Source of the DNA: Boesenbergia rotunda
Taxonomy: Eukaryota; Streptophyta; Magnoliopsida; Zingiberales; Zingiberaceae
Direction: 5' to 3'
DNA length: 64,000 nt
NCBI GenBank assembly: GCA_024364735.1
Contig: JAGFNQ010007656.1
Span: forward strand, 173,343 to 237,342
The notes beneath the pieces were generated by a model. It searched no databases, was not told where the DNA came from, and worked only from the letters and a program-made list of their open reading frames with translations. A program made the position numbers and the translations under genes. Positions 23,581 to 34,788 of this stretch are shown here, one piece after another. Position 1 is the stretch's first letter; the number at the start of each line of letters is the position of its first letter.

Positions 23581-24527
23581 TTATAGGATCGATTCCGTAC
23601 GCTAGAGGGGGGGGTGAATAGCGATTCCCGGTTCGTTCTTGTACCTACGTTGTTAGCTGCACAGTGAAAACAATAATAAAAAGAACAAACAATAGAAAAC
23701 AATGCTAACAAACCAGGTTTACTTGGTATCCACCCCGGACGGGTGACTAATCCAAGAATCCGTCGGTGGATCAATCCCCGGATAATCTCCGGCTAGCCCT
23801 CGTCACTCCTTGTGGGTAGAGAAACCTCGCCACAACACTTCGGACGCTACCTGAGCACAAAAGACTACTAACTCACTTTACCCAAGCGAGTTTCGTCAAG
23901 AATCTCAGCCACCACGAAGTCCTCTTTAAATAGGACTCGGGCTGAAACCCTCACCACCAGTTGACTGCCAATTTACCAGTTGACTGGTTTATCCTTAATT
24001 GCCAGCCAACGGCTAGTTTTCGGGGTTACCAGTCGACTGCCTCCCAGGCAGTCAACTGCCCCACTCACACACCTAGGGGTTCCCTTCTCGAGTACACTTC
24101 TCTCAGCACTCGACCCCTAGGATTCCCCGAGTACAATCACACAGCACTCGTACCCTCACAACACGACTGACTCCTCATCCACAGCCTCGACTATTGCCTT
24201 CGCGCCCTCTTCATCTTCGGCTCTCGTCCCTCAAATGCACGCAAGCTTCCAGCTTGCCTCCATGCCATCCTTCACGCATACCTCAAAGTCCTCACCCATC
24301 AGCTCATCGTCCCTGCTCTCCAAGGTCCCTCGGGTGCACACAAGCCTCCAGCTTGTCTCCATGCCACCCTTCACCGTACCGAGACCGTCCAGTCAAGTCC
24401 ATATGTGTAACCTGTACAACCTGCACACTCAACATACACATATAAGAATACAAGGGTAAACCTAACTTAAACCCTTTGCCCAAACATCAAAACACTTGGT
24501 CACTCCGGACCACAGATTGCCTTAACA
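23581..24527 (-). repeat. 3' LTR of G (about 0.95 kb)
   Basis: Parallel to 28256-29263 but about 60 bp shorter: one pair of AGTCGACTG units is missing. TATTTAAA on the minus strand at 23925-23932 is a likely TATA box. The palindromes AGTTGACTG/AGTCGACTG lie just upstream of it at 23960-24060. The poly-G run at 23607-23614 is the complement of the CCCCCCCC seen near all Sire LTR ends here. Confidence 0.88.
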
Positions 24528-24541
24528 ATCTCCCCCGTTTT
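24528..24541 (-). other. Polypurine tract of G
   Basis: The minus strand reads AAACGGGGGAGAT immediately before the TGTTAAGGC start of the 3' LTR. Sire copies C and E have AAAAAGGGGGAGAT or similar at the same place. Confidence 0.85.
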
Positions 24542-24639
24542 GATATTTGGCAATACGTTTGAGTTAGGGAAATAAGATAGTAGTCAATATCAAAAACTAT
24601 GCTAAACAAATGCATATGCAATGTATACACCTAACCCTC

Positions 24640-24850
24640 CAAGTTAGTAGTCAATGTTTGGCATCCCACACCTAACCCTCCATGTTAGAAATTTTCTACA
24701 CCTAACTCCCCAAAGTTAGGAATTTTCACCACCTAACCCTCCAAGTTAGGATTTTCCACACCTAACTCCCCAAAGTTAGGAATTTTCACCACCTAACTCT
24801 CCGAGTCAGGACTTTCACCACCTAACCCTCCAAGTTAGGATTTTTCACCA
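24640..24850 (-). repeat. Tandem repeats of about 31 bp in the 3' untranslated part of G
   Basis: Roughly seven units of 'cacctaaccctccaagttaggattttc' alternating with 'cacctaactccccaaagttaggaattttcac'. Each unit carries a small inverted repeat, CCTAAC...GTTAGG. They lie close to the polypurine tract. Confidence 0.85.
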
Positions 24851-25179
24851 CAAAATGGGCTTTTTAAAGATTCTCCCAAGCTCCCCCTACATTGGACTTA
24901 CAAAGGCTTTTTAAGAACCTTTCCAAGGTTCCCCTTACGCCAAGAATGGAGCTCCCCCTTAATCTCAGCTCCCCCTAAACCTAGGGTTTCTTGCAAAGGT
25001 ATGTTTGATTTCCCAACTTAAACCCAAACTTCTCCCCCTTTGCCTAACATCAAAAAGAACCCAACAATATCGCAATTATTGGTTCTTTGAATCCCTAATG
25101 ATTCTAAACACAGCGTACTAAACCCTCATACACTTGTTTCCTATCATTTGAGCACCAAACCAGCTGCTGATACACACAT

Positions 25180-26170
25180 CAGACCTGGGCAGTCGACTGC
25201 CCCTGTTGGCAGTCGATTGATACTATGAAATTCAGTATTTCTACCCAATTTCAGAATTGCGCCAGAAATTCCACAAATCTCCAAAAATTCCCAAATTTCG
25301 TGAAGAAATTTGCGGTACCCATACCTACTTGTGAAAAATATATTTCACCATGTATCTATCACCGTTCCCAAGTTGGACACAAAATCCAAAAATTTCTTAT
25401 GAAAATTAAGGCAAATAAGGAGGCAACCTCCACCTTAACCTATGCCTTCTCCCAATTTTTCATTTTACCTAGGTGAAATTTACCCAACTTAACACCATGA
25501 CTCAAGTTAGGTTCTACCCAACCTAACCACCAAGTTCTTCTCCCTTGGGCACCACTAAGGAATGCCCCCAAGCAACCCTATCCCTAGTGCCAAAAAGAAC
25601 TCACCAACACTTAAAAAAATCTAAAAGGTTTGCAAGCACATATGCTAGGATATAGCCTATCCTTGAAAAATGTGTTTTCATGAAAACTACAAACGTGCTT
25701 GACTTTCGGTACGACTTCTAATTTCCTCAAAAGATTGGCATTTTGTATCAATTTTGAACTCTATTTATGATTCTTTGTGTTTGTCAATTCTAACCATCAT
25801 CAAATTACACAAGGAATTGTCCTTAACTCTTTCTTTTCAATATTCTCAAATATAAAAAGAAATCTCTTTCTTATCTCTTATCAATCTTTCTTGAATTATC
25901 CATAATATCCATATAGTCTCATTTCATACAATCATCAATAAACCATGAGACAAACCCTTGTTCAAGGAGTATAATCAAGGATCTTGATTTAGACATCACA
26001 TTCTAACATTTAATAGCCATTTTTCTCTAGCCCTACTGATCAGTCGATTGCCCAAATGGCAAATCGAACAGAGAGCTCTCAAGGCTGAAATTCACTCGGA
26101 TCAGTCGACTGCCCCCAGGGCAGTCGACTGATACCTGATTTTCAGGTTTTCAGCTTAATTTCAGAAATCC
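25180..26170 (-). repeat. Duplicated AGTCGACTG-containing module inside G
   Basis: Two related blocks about 900 bp apart, 25190-25390 and 26040-26290. Each has one or two AGTCGACTG/AGTCGATTG palindromes followed by 'ttcag...aattc...aaa.tc..aaaattc...ttt.g' and then 'acctacttg.gaaaaatat'. The second block also has ATCGAACAG (26063-26071), a word that sits between palindromes in the B and D LTRs. Confidence 0.7.
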
Positions 26171-26689
26171 CTAAATAATTCTACAAAACTCCGAAAAATC
26201 TGAAATTTTGTAGGGTGATTTGTGAGGCCTATATCTACTTGGGAAAAATATGATTCCAAATACATGTCCTCCAAATTCCAAGATTGGTACAAAATTCACA
26301 ACTTTCTAAATTGTATCAATTAGACTCCTTCCAATAGTTCTAATTTCGACTTCTCCTCAATGTATCTTCCAATGCTTGATCATAATTCATTTCTATCATT
26401 GAATTATGTGGTATTCACACATTAAAACCTAATTTTACCCAATATAATCGTATTTTTATATTTTTCTCCCTAAATTCCCTTTTAATGTGCCAAATCCAAG
26501 GATTAAGACTTACCCAAGTCTTCCAACCCTTTTTGGCACAATTCACCTAATTTCCTAGGAGAGAAACTTTTGAGATCCATTTACCATAGACTCCAAAGAC
26601 TCCTAGAGCTCCCCCTTGAGCTCTTTGCCTTAGCCACCTCCCTAGGTGACTCAATCCATACAAGGCCACACCAGTGTGCCACCAGTGAC

Positions 26690-28185
26690 TATTGGCCTAC
26701 AAAATTGACCTTCTTAACCTTGGACACCTTGTCCTTGGTTAAGTCACTCTTTTTACCTTTGGATGGCATTCCCTTACCATCCTTGGACTTTCCCTCCTTA
26801 CCATGATTGTATGCCTCCCCAGCATACTTCTTTTTGTTGGCCTTAGAGGTCTTAGACCGGTATCCCAATCCCGATCTATCATAGTTGGGTTTTATGCTAT
26901 CCAACACCATATCCAGACCCTTAGATCCAACCTTGAATCTTTCTAGGGTCTATTCAAGTTTGTCAAGCCTTGCCCTCAAGGTTTGATTTTCCCTTTCTAG
27001 ACCTTTAACCTTGTAGTCCATATGTCCACTTTGGACATTCCTAGAACTACCAATTTTCCTAGGCACATTCCTTCCCTTCTTGGGATTAGTGCCATGATCC
27101 TTAGGTCTAGAGGTCTTGGTCTATCATTATGGATGCTTCTCCTAGGGTTTTGATCTACCATGTTAACCCTAGTCCTATCATTATATCTAAATCTAAAATT
27201 ATGCACAAGTAGACAATTTTCATTAATCCTAGCATGCATGGATGAATAATTAACATGATTTTTAATATGCAAGGAGGCACTTGAAATTGAATTACATTTT
27301 GGCTTTAGGTTAGGAGTTACCTTCCTTACCTTTGGAATTCCACCTTGATGTGGGCTTCTTCTCCTCTTGCTTTCTTCTTTCTCCCATCTCCTCAAGTGCT
27401 CCATTTTCTTGAACTCTTTACTCCTTGGGCACTTAGTGTGATAGTGCCCTAGCTCACCACACATAAAGCATCGAATCTTCTTTTTCTTTTCTTGGTCTTC
27501 ACCATTCCTACAATTCATGTTAGATTTAAATTGAATGGACCCGGGTTTAGAAAGTACCTCTTTCTTACCATTTGGGCACTTGTCCTTGTAGTGCCCCTTT
27601 TGTTGCAACCAAAGCATGTGATGTGCTCTTTCAATTTAGCTTTGGTGGAGGTTGAAGCCTTTTCTTATTCTTGTGGGAATGAGGGTCTCTCCTCCCCCTC
27701 AATTTTTGAAATCGATACCTCCTCTTCTTCTCTTGAGGAGGATGATGATCTTTCACTCTCTCCCTCACTTGAAGATGTAGATGACTCAATTTTCTCCTTT
27801 TCTTGAATCATGGAGCTCACTTCATTGGGATCTTCTATTAGTTGGACTCGTGTAGGATTTTCATGGAATTCAACCACCTTTTTCCATAGCTCATGTGCAT
27901 TTGAATATTTTCCTACATCACTCAAGACATTGTTAGGCAAAATATTAATCAATACATCAATTACCTTCTTATTCACCTTGGATTGGTCTTGTTGCTCTTG
28001 ATTCCAATATCTAGGCCTAAGCCTCTTCCTGTGCTTATCCTTTGGAATCTCATATGGCTCTTCAAGCGCGATTCGACATGCCCACTGCATCCTGAACCAA
28101 GTCTTGATTCTCGCCCTCCAAAAGTTAAAGTCCTCATGATCGTAAGGCGTGGAGTGTAGATATCGTCCCCCAACTTATCTTCCAT
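26690..28185 (-). pseudogene. Gag-like protein of G with two CCHC zinc knuckles (frameshifted)
   Basis: The likely start is the ATG at 28185 on the minus strand. A frameshift near 28140 leads into the 28090-27665 frame, with a copia-gag-like segment (VIDVLINILPNNVLSDVGKYSNAHELWKKVVEFH) and a Ser/Glu-rich acidic stretch. The first knuckle (C..C then GHYKDKC) needs a frameshift near 27607. The second, CFMCGELGHYHTKC (near 27480), is intact. A Lys-rich tail follows to about 26690. Family features (UBN2-type gag plus CX2CX4HX4C) fit Sire elements. It would form virus-like particles in the cytoplasm if intact. Confidence 0.82.
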
Positions 28186-28242
28186 TTTCTTCTCCTCAGC
28201 GTGTGCTCCCTCGGCGGTTAGTCCAATCAAGAGCGGTCCTAC

Positions 28243-28254
28243 GCTCTGATACAA
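28243..28254 (-). other. Primer-binding site of G (slightly degenerate)
   Basis: The minus strand reads TTGTATCAGAGC. The expected tRNA-Met site is TGGTATCAGAGC, one base different. It lies next to the 5' LTR end. Confidence 0.75.
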
Positions 28255-28255
28255 A

Positions 28256-29263
28256 TTGGTAGGATCGATTCCATATGCTAGAGGGGGGGTGAATAGCAAT
28301 TCCCGATTTGTTCATGTACCTACATTGTTAGTTGCACAGCGGAAACAATAATAAAAAGAACAAATAATAGAAAACAATGCTAACAAACCAGGTTTACTTG
28401 GTATCCACCCCGGACGGGTGACTAATCCAAGAATCCGTCGGTGGATCAATCCCCGGATTACCTCTGACTAGCCCTCGTCGCTCCTTGTGGGTGGAGAAAC
28501 CTCGCCACAACACTTCGGACGCTACCTGAGCACAAAAGACTACTAACTCACTTTACCCAAGCGAGTTTCGTCAAGAATCTCAGCCACCACGAAGACCTCT
28601 TTAAATAGGACTCGGGCTGAAACCCTCACCACCAGTTGACTGCCAATTTACCAGTCGACTGGTATAGCCTTAATTGCCAGCCAACGGCTAGTTTTCGAGG
28701 TTACCAGTCGACTGACATTTTACCAGTCGACTGGTCTAGCCTCGAAATCATTCTGAGAGTTTTATCAGTCGACTGCCTCCCAGGCAGTCGACAGCCCCAC
28801 TCACACACCTAGGGTTTCCCTTCCCGAGTACACTTCTCTCAGCACTCGACCCCTAGGATTCCCCGAGTACAATCACATAACACTCGTACCCTCACGACTC
28901 GACTGACTCCTCATCCGCAGCCTCGACTATTGCCTTCGCACCCTCTTCATCTTCTGTTCTCGTCCCTCGGATGCATGCAAGCTTCCAGCTTGCCTTCATG
29001 CCATCCTTCACGCATGCCTCGAAGTCCGCCCCCATCAGCTCAACGCCCATGCTCTCCATGTTCCCTCGGGTGCACACAAGCCTCCAGCTTGTCTTCATGC
29101 CACCCTTCACCGTACCGAGGCCGTCCAGTCAAGTCCATATGTGTAACCTGTACAACTTGCACACTCAACATACACATATAAGAATACAAGGGTAAACCTA
29201 ACTTAAACCCTTTGCCCAAACATCAAAACACTTGATCACTCCGGACCACAGATTGCCTCAACA
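28256..29263 (-). repeat. 5' LTR of G (about 1.0 kb)
   Basis: Copy of 23581-24527 with an extra AGTCGACTG pair (28704-28782 region). It begins on the minus strand TGTTGAGGC and ends near GATCCTACC. Palindromes lie at 28630-28795, upstream of the TATTTAAA-like box near 28604-28612. Base differences to the other LTR are frequent, so G is older than A. Confidence 0.88.
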
Positions 29264-31292
29264 GAAAATACCTTTCTAACATGCAAAGAGATTCAGCAAT
29301 ATTCTCTTTGAGTTGTTCTAAATGGTTCCTGTCTAATACTCTTTGACATAATTCATTGTAAAATTCACACAACATAAATACAGCATTGCTTGGACATTTA
29401 GGCAAAAGACATCTCAATGCAACTGATAGCAATTGTTGTATTAGGACATGACAATCATGAGATTTCAGCCCAATAACCTTACACCCTTCTAAAGATATAC
29501 AATTGCCAATATTTGAGTTACAACCATCTGGTAACTTTATCTTCTTCAACCTAGAGTAAAATACATTTATTTCCTTTTTAGACTATGTGTAAGGCACAGC
29601 AGATAGGTTATACATGTTTTCTCCTTTTTATTGAGGATGTAATTCTTCTCTAATTTTTAAATGCATCAAATTTTTGCAGGCATTAACACCATCTTTAATT
29701 TTTATTTTCTTCACATTTAACAATGTGCCTACGATATTCTTGCATATATTCTTTCAATATGCATCATATCTAAGTTATAACGTAATAAGAACCCCTACAA
29801 GTAACCATCGATACATTTCAAAGTATAAATAGTTCATTAATATAACAAATTCATTAAAAGATGAATAATATATATTGGTGCAAGCATGCTCCAAGCATTA
29901 TCTGCTTTTGATGTTTGGACTAAATGAGTTTAAGTTAGGTAATGTTGTTGATCTAACATGAAAATTGAGTAAGCAGGTACAAAGGAAAGTCAAGGTATGA
30001 AGTCTTAGCAAAAGAAGACTTAGCATGACAAAACCGAGGGAAGCACCTCAAGGCAAGTGCAAGAATGAGGAGTCGAGGGCTCGAAAGCATCCTAAGGGCA
30101 CAAGGCTGATGGAAAGTGTTTAAAGGCTAAGTCAGGCTGGGCAGCAATGTATCAGTCGACTGATTTAGGAGTCAGTTGACTGCTACCCGATTTTGGACCA
30201 AAACAGAAAGATTAGTCGACTGATAAGAGAATCAGTTGACTAGTACCAATCAGAGAGATCAGTTGACTGGGTCAGTCACCAGTCGACTGCTAGGTTACCG
30301 TTATACATTGACAGCAGAAAATCAAACGTAAGCTATAGTGACCATTGAAGCACATCAGTTGACTGATGCTGATATCAGTCGACTGATGTCGAGGGAAGTA
30401 CAATAGAAAATTTCAGAGCTTAAAGAAGGCACAACTTAATCTTCTCATCTTTCTTGCATGTTCTGAAGTCTCTATGCTTTCAAGTTCTCAATTTCTTCCT
30501 CCAAAAATCATTCTAATTTTGTAAGAGGAAGAGATCATCTTGTAAGGATTTCTCCACCTTTAAGCTTGAATTGCAAAGGAGAAGATCATAATGGAGATTG
30601 ATTGTGTGGGTGTGGATCCTTAGATTAGTCATCTCAAGGAGGTGGAGACCAAGTAAATCAAGAGAGTTAGCATTGCTTTAGTTTGTTTTGATTTTGTCTC
30701 TATTCTTCTTGTGCTTCCACTAACAATTTGTAGACAAAATCAAAGTGGAGCTATTCAACCCCCCCCCCCCTCTAGCTAGACACAAAAGTCCTAACAATAT
30801 AGAGCCAGATAACTTACACTCAAGTATGACAATTTGAGAAAGATTGACTTTTTCTTCCACAATTTAACGGGTTGTTGTACATTTATTGAATTATCCTACT
30901 CCTTCCTCTTTTTCTTTGTAGTTTTGATAGTCTCACCCTTTGTTTTTTACTCAAGTCATTTCAATGACTTTAATTACATTGAGTATTTCTAACTCATTCA
31001 AAGGTCTAGGTTTCCCTTTTTTCTTTTTTTCCCATTAAACCACTATCTTTTTCTGATGATATGGATGATCAGGAGCAAGGAATCTCCAGTGGCCAAAGTA
31101 TGCAAAGTTTCTACTATATTTAAGCCACATAGAACATATGTCTTCACCACATATCGGGCAACGAAATTTACCTTTTGTGGCACATCCAACTAGGTTTCCG
31201 TAAGCTAGAAAATCATTGATTGTCCACATCAAAATAGACTTCAGATTGAATATTGATTCAGTGTTCAAAATCTCATTTGTGTCAGGCGGCAC
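29264..31292 (-). pseudogene. TNP2-like CACTA transposase, N-terminal and central parts (interrupted)
   Basis: 31292-31035 reads FNLKSILMWTINDFLAYGNLVGC, then CPICGEDICSMWLK and GHWRFLAPDHPYHQKK, the well-known TNP2 'LWTINDFPAYG...CPvCg' block. After an insertion (solo LTR 29875-30796) the frame continues with a degraded NLDMMHIE region near 29790. Then 29549-29264 reads KLPDGCNSNIGNCISLEGCKVIGLKSHDCHVLIQQLL and FNELCQRVLD-like residues up to the G insertion. Stops are scattered throughout. Residue blocks follow the TNP2 order. Confidence 0.85.
29875..30796 (+). repeat. Sire copia solo LTR in CACTA H (922 bp)
   Basis: Plus orientation, starting TTGGTGCAAGC and ending CCCCCCCCCCCCTCTAGC...CCTAACA. 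The flanking duplication is ATATA (29870-29874 and 30797-30801). It contains eight AGTCGACTG or AGTTGACTG palindromes between 30150 and 30390. The 12-base C run is at 30759-30770. Confidence 0.88.
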
Positions 31293-32116
31293 TGACGAAA
31301 TTTACCATCCCATGATGGGAACAAAATCGGCACCCTGCGTACAATAAATTCGCACACGGACGCCACATACGAAGGTGACGGCGAGCAAAGACGATGGCAA
31401 GCGAAGGTGACAATGCCCCCGAACTTAGCAAGTAACAACCGCATCACAAGCACCGCCTTCGAATGCCTATGGCTCGCTGAACGCCTACGGAGGGATCGCC
31501 GGACGCGCCAGAGGTGTCGTGGGATACCTCCGGCACCATCAAAGGCATCCCGTGATGCCTTCGCCACCGCCAATGCTATCGAAGATGCGATTGTCGCGAT
31601 GCCCTAGCCCATTAATTTTTTTTTGATTTATTTAATTTAAACCATTCCTAAATTAATATTGAAATTTTAATTTCACTATTCTAAATTTTATTCTTTAATA
31701 ACTTAGATTTATAATCTAATATTTTTTCTTTGGTATTGTTTTAAATTTCATTTAAAAATTCTTTAAAAAATCTAAAAATTATAATAATCAGATTTATATT
31801 TTGAAAATTTTTATTTATTAAATTTCATTTAAAAATTCTTAAAAAATGATTAAAATTTTTAAAAATATATAATAATAAGATTTATATTTTGATTTTTTTT
31901 ATTATTTTATATTGTTTGAAATTTTATTTAAAAATTCTAAAAAAGTCTAAAAATATATAATAATCATATTTACATTTTGATAATTTTTTAATATTTTTTA
32001 TTGTTTTACCGTTTAATTAATATTCTGATTTAAAATATATATTATTTAAATGAATAATAATTAATTTATATAATTATTAATATAAAATAATATCTTTGTA
32101 TTAATTTATATGCTTA
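31293..32116. other. Unassigned GC-rich patch and AT-rich filler
   Basis: 31293-31610 is GC-rich, unlike both neighbours, with repeated 'gatgcc' and 'catccc.tgatg' words. It is open over about 100 codons on the minus strand, with no family I recognise. 31611-32116 is strongly AT-rich and holds three diverged copies of a unit of about 100 bp ('tttaaaaattct...aaaaatataataat.agattta.attttga'). I could not assign either part to a known element. Confidence 0.5.
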
Positions 32117-32535
32117 TTGATGGGGTTAAGCACCCCGTGGCTGACACATGGATGGAAGAACTATGTGGCAAGAGGTGTCGAGTCTGAACGACTCTCTCTC
32201 CAGGGCTGTAGCGACATGACCTCTCTAGCCCCATCAAGCGGCACTCTAAGTTGTGCCCTACGGTCTTCCCACTCCCGGCAGTGGATTTTTGCCTTTCCCA
32301 AATTCGAACCCTTGGCCTCTACGACAAGCATAAAGGTTCCTTGAATATGGTAGCCAAGTGATCACTTGACTACCATATTCAAGGAACCTTTGTACTTGTC
32401 CTGGAGGTCAAGGGTTCGAATCTGGGGAAGACAAAAACCTACTGCCGGGAGTGGGAAGACCGTAGGGCACGGCTTAGAGAGCCGCCTGATGGGGCTAGAG
32501 GGGTCGTGTCGCTACAAGGGCTCCCTAGACCCTCT
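32117..32535. mobile_element. Two tRNA-derived SINEs fused head to head
   Basis: Arms 32207-32361 and 32362-32516 are inverted copies of each other, with scattered differences. The centre, 32332-32391, is a 60-bp palindrome with a single mismatched pair. Each arm has a pol III B-box-like word (GGTTCGAATC at 32413-32422; its inverse at 32301-32311) and an A-box-like TAGCCAAGTG or TAGTCAAGTG across the centre, about 60 bases from its B box. The left arm has its own further tail (32117-32206); the right arm ends about where the J LTR begins. Confidence 0.75.
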
Positions 32536-32604
32536 TGAGAAGGGGATCCCCCGAGACCTCCACTGGTAGACATGCCCCGGGATCAAATAAGAAGAGGCAC
32601 TCCC

Positions 32605-34788
32605 TGTTAGTAATATGAGAGAAGTGTCCTAAGGTAATCGCCTTATGATTGTAATCATTTACTTTAATAAATGAATATTCACTATTTGAGCATACATGTT
32701 CATGTATTTGATTGAGATCTTAAAATCATTTACTGAATGCCCGCAATACAATTCACAGCATAAGAGAATTTGTGATGAATTCACAACTAGTGATTATCTC
32801 TACATGTGCAATTGTGAAGTATTGAAATTGTCCCTAGTCGATGAATTGATAGATACGGACACTATCAATTCTGTTGAGACTAGCATGGGTTATTCTCTAA
32901 TCAGCTGATTCTCACTGGCTGGTGACATTGGGATGTCCGGAGATAAACATGAATGCTAGTTAAGGGAACTAGTTCATTGGAGTGACTAGCTGTAAAACCT
33001 CATATGGTAATCTGCATATAGATATGTCAATGAAAGTTCTTACTGTAGCTTAAGTGCGATGTTCCTTTGACTTGCGGTGTTCAAGTCATCTTGGTCATGG
33101 AGACTTATACTTTGACATCTTAAGAAAGCATCTCCAAGGAGGTGTGGACCCAGGATGGTTGGGTATAAGCCGAAGTGACCGAAGATGTTTGAACAGCCTA
33201 CAAAGGATTCACCACTCCTTGCGAGGAGATGTATACCCAAGGCCTATCATCGGATTGTTACTCGAAGCCTCTGGCCAGAGCATGACATGTTCAGAGTATG
33301 AATCTCTAAAATACATGAGAGTAATTAGAATCCGTTGGACGAGAAAGATATTACTTGGGCTAGGTGTGACGTAGTCAGGCTAGTGAGGACTGACACACAT
33401 AGACCATGTCCTGAACCAAGTGGGTATAAGATGGTGAAGGGAATGAGGCACGATTCATTAAAGCTGCTGAAGGGTTTCAGAATAGTTTCTGAGGTTAACC
33501 GTTGATCTTTCGATTAATTGGGGATCATGATGTACTACTAGGTGACACTCATGATCGTTCTATAATTGGTTAATTATAGACGGCCAACATAAATCGAAAG
33601 CCTATTTAGTCACACGCACTACGAGTAATCCGAGGGATTTAAAACGAGTTGAAAATTAGATTTTCCGATCAAGAGAGATAAGTCGAATTTGAATTTATCA
33701 GAGACGCATCGGAAGCATAAAATGGCTAAGTCTTTTGAAGACTTATTGAACGAATTAAATGAGTTTAATTCGTGAGATCGTGGCTTGGGTTTGGCCGGGC
33801 AAAGAGGGTCCCCACCCTCTTTGTTTGGCCGGCCAAATTAAAAGGGGGAGAACCGAATTTTTTGGTTCAAATTATAAAATAAACCGAGCGCGATTTGTTT
33901 TATAAAATTATGGATAAAGAAATTTATATAAAGAGATTTATTTTTCATGGAAATTAAAATAAACCTTGGATTGGTTTATTTTATTTTATAAAATCAATAA
34001 TGAATGATTTACCATGATAAAGAAATTTATATAAAGAAATTTCTTTCCATAATAAAAGGGGAGACATGGTTGTTTTTATTATAAATTAAGTTATAATAAA
34101 AACTTGGCATAACGGAATAATTCATAGAAAAATTTATAAGATAAATTTCTTATGAAAAATTTATTCCGTTAAGAGAAGACTTGGCTATATAAAGGAACCA
34201 AGGCAAAGCTTGGAAATTAATCCAAGAGATCAAGGATTCTTGCCTAGCCTCTCTCCCTCTCCTTCTCTCCCTCTCCCTCTTCTAGTGCCGCCGGCCCTAG
34301 AGCCCTTCCCCTTGCCGTGAGCTTCCACCACCAAGAAGAAGCCGAAGAAGAAAAAGAAGCGGGCGCGACTCCTTCCTTCCTCCCGGAATCTTGATTTCGT
34401 TCTTCGTTTGGTGGTTAGTCTTTCCATCTCTCTCTTGGTATTCTTGTCGTGCCTTTGGAGAATCTAGTAGTTCTTGTCGGCATGAAACTCGTGGCTTTGC
34501 GAAGTCATCCCGAAGAAAACTCGGCGTGGACGCGAATAGAGGCGGAGCTTCCAAGGGACGCTACGGTTGGATCTCATCCCTTTCTTCGAGTTACGCGAGG
34601 TATTAAGTAAATTAGTTTACTTTCTGCAAAATTTTAAAGTATGATCATATCTCCACAACATAAGGTTGCATATTAGATACGTGGTTAAAATAATTTGAGA
34701 AATTATTTATGCTAAACCTTCCGCTGCACGTAATTAAATTTTAAAATTACGAACCCGTATCCATGTCAACATGCACCTGGTCCCAACA
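32605..34788 (+). repeat. Copia solo LTR inside the LTR of J (2184 bp)
   Basis: Begins TGTTAGTAATATGAGAG and ends TGGTCCCAACA, flanked by the 5-bp duplication CTCCC (32600-32604 and 34789-34793). Removing it joins the J LTR smoothly. The end region ('ccttccgctgcacgtaatt...cgaaccc') resembles Angela/Tork-type copia LTRs; that sub-assignment is tentative. Short ORFs near 34230-34606 are in the GC-rich leader part and have no support. Confidence 0.88.

Larger units (their letters stand above)
23581..29263 (-). mobile_element. Element G: gag-only Sire-type copia element nested in the transposase of H
   Basis: Two LTRs (23581-24527 and 28256-29263) bracket a 3.7 kb interior with a degenerate primer-binding site, a polypurine tract and a gag-like frame on the minus strand, but no protease, integrase, RT or RNase H. 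The flanks carry an imperfect 5-bp duplication (GAAAT left, GAAAA right) and fall inside a TNP2 codon run that becomes continuous when G is removed. It looks like a non-autonomous derivative that kept gag and cis signals. Confidence 0.88.
19935..31292 (-). mobile_element. Element H: decayed CACTA (En/Spm-type) DNA transposon, host to four copia insertions
   Basis: After removing inserted LTR elements, the remaining minus-strand pieces read in order through a TNP2-type transposase (31292-31035, 29870-29264, 23580-22466) and then a Transposase_24-like second protein (about 22130-21690). This gene order is usual for plant CACTA transposons. I did not find the CACTA terminal repeats or the 3-bp target duplication, so the outer limits are open. 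The 19935-20492 piece has no recognisable coding. Stops and frameshifts occur in every segment; the element is dead. Confidence 0.82.

Noticed and set aside
32351..32422. A tRNA gene
   Set aside because: A- and B-box-like words are present but no cloverleaf or acceptor stem can be drawn; the inverted duplicate and length fit a SINE.
34230..34606. Short ORFs in the GC-rich part of the copia solo LTR
   Set aside because: Arg/Ser-rich and overlapping on both strands; they lie in a leader region without a family match.
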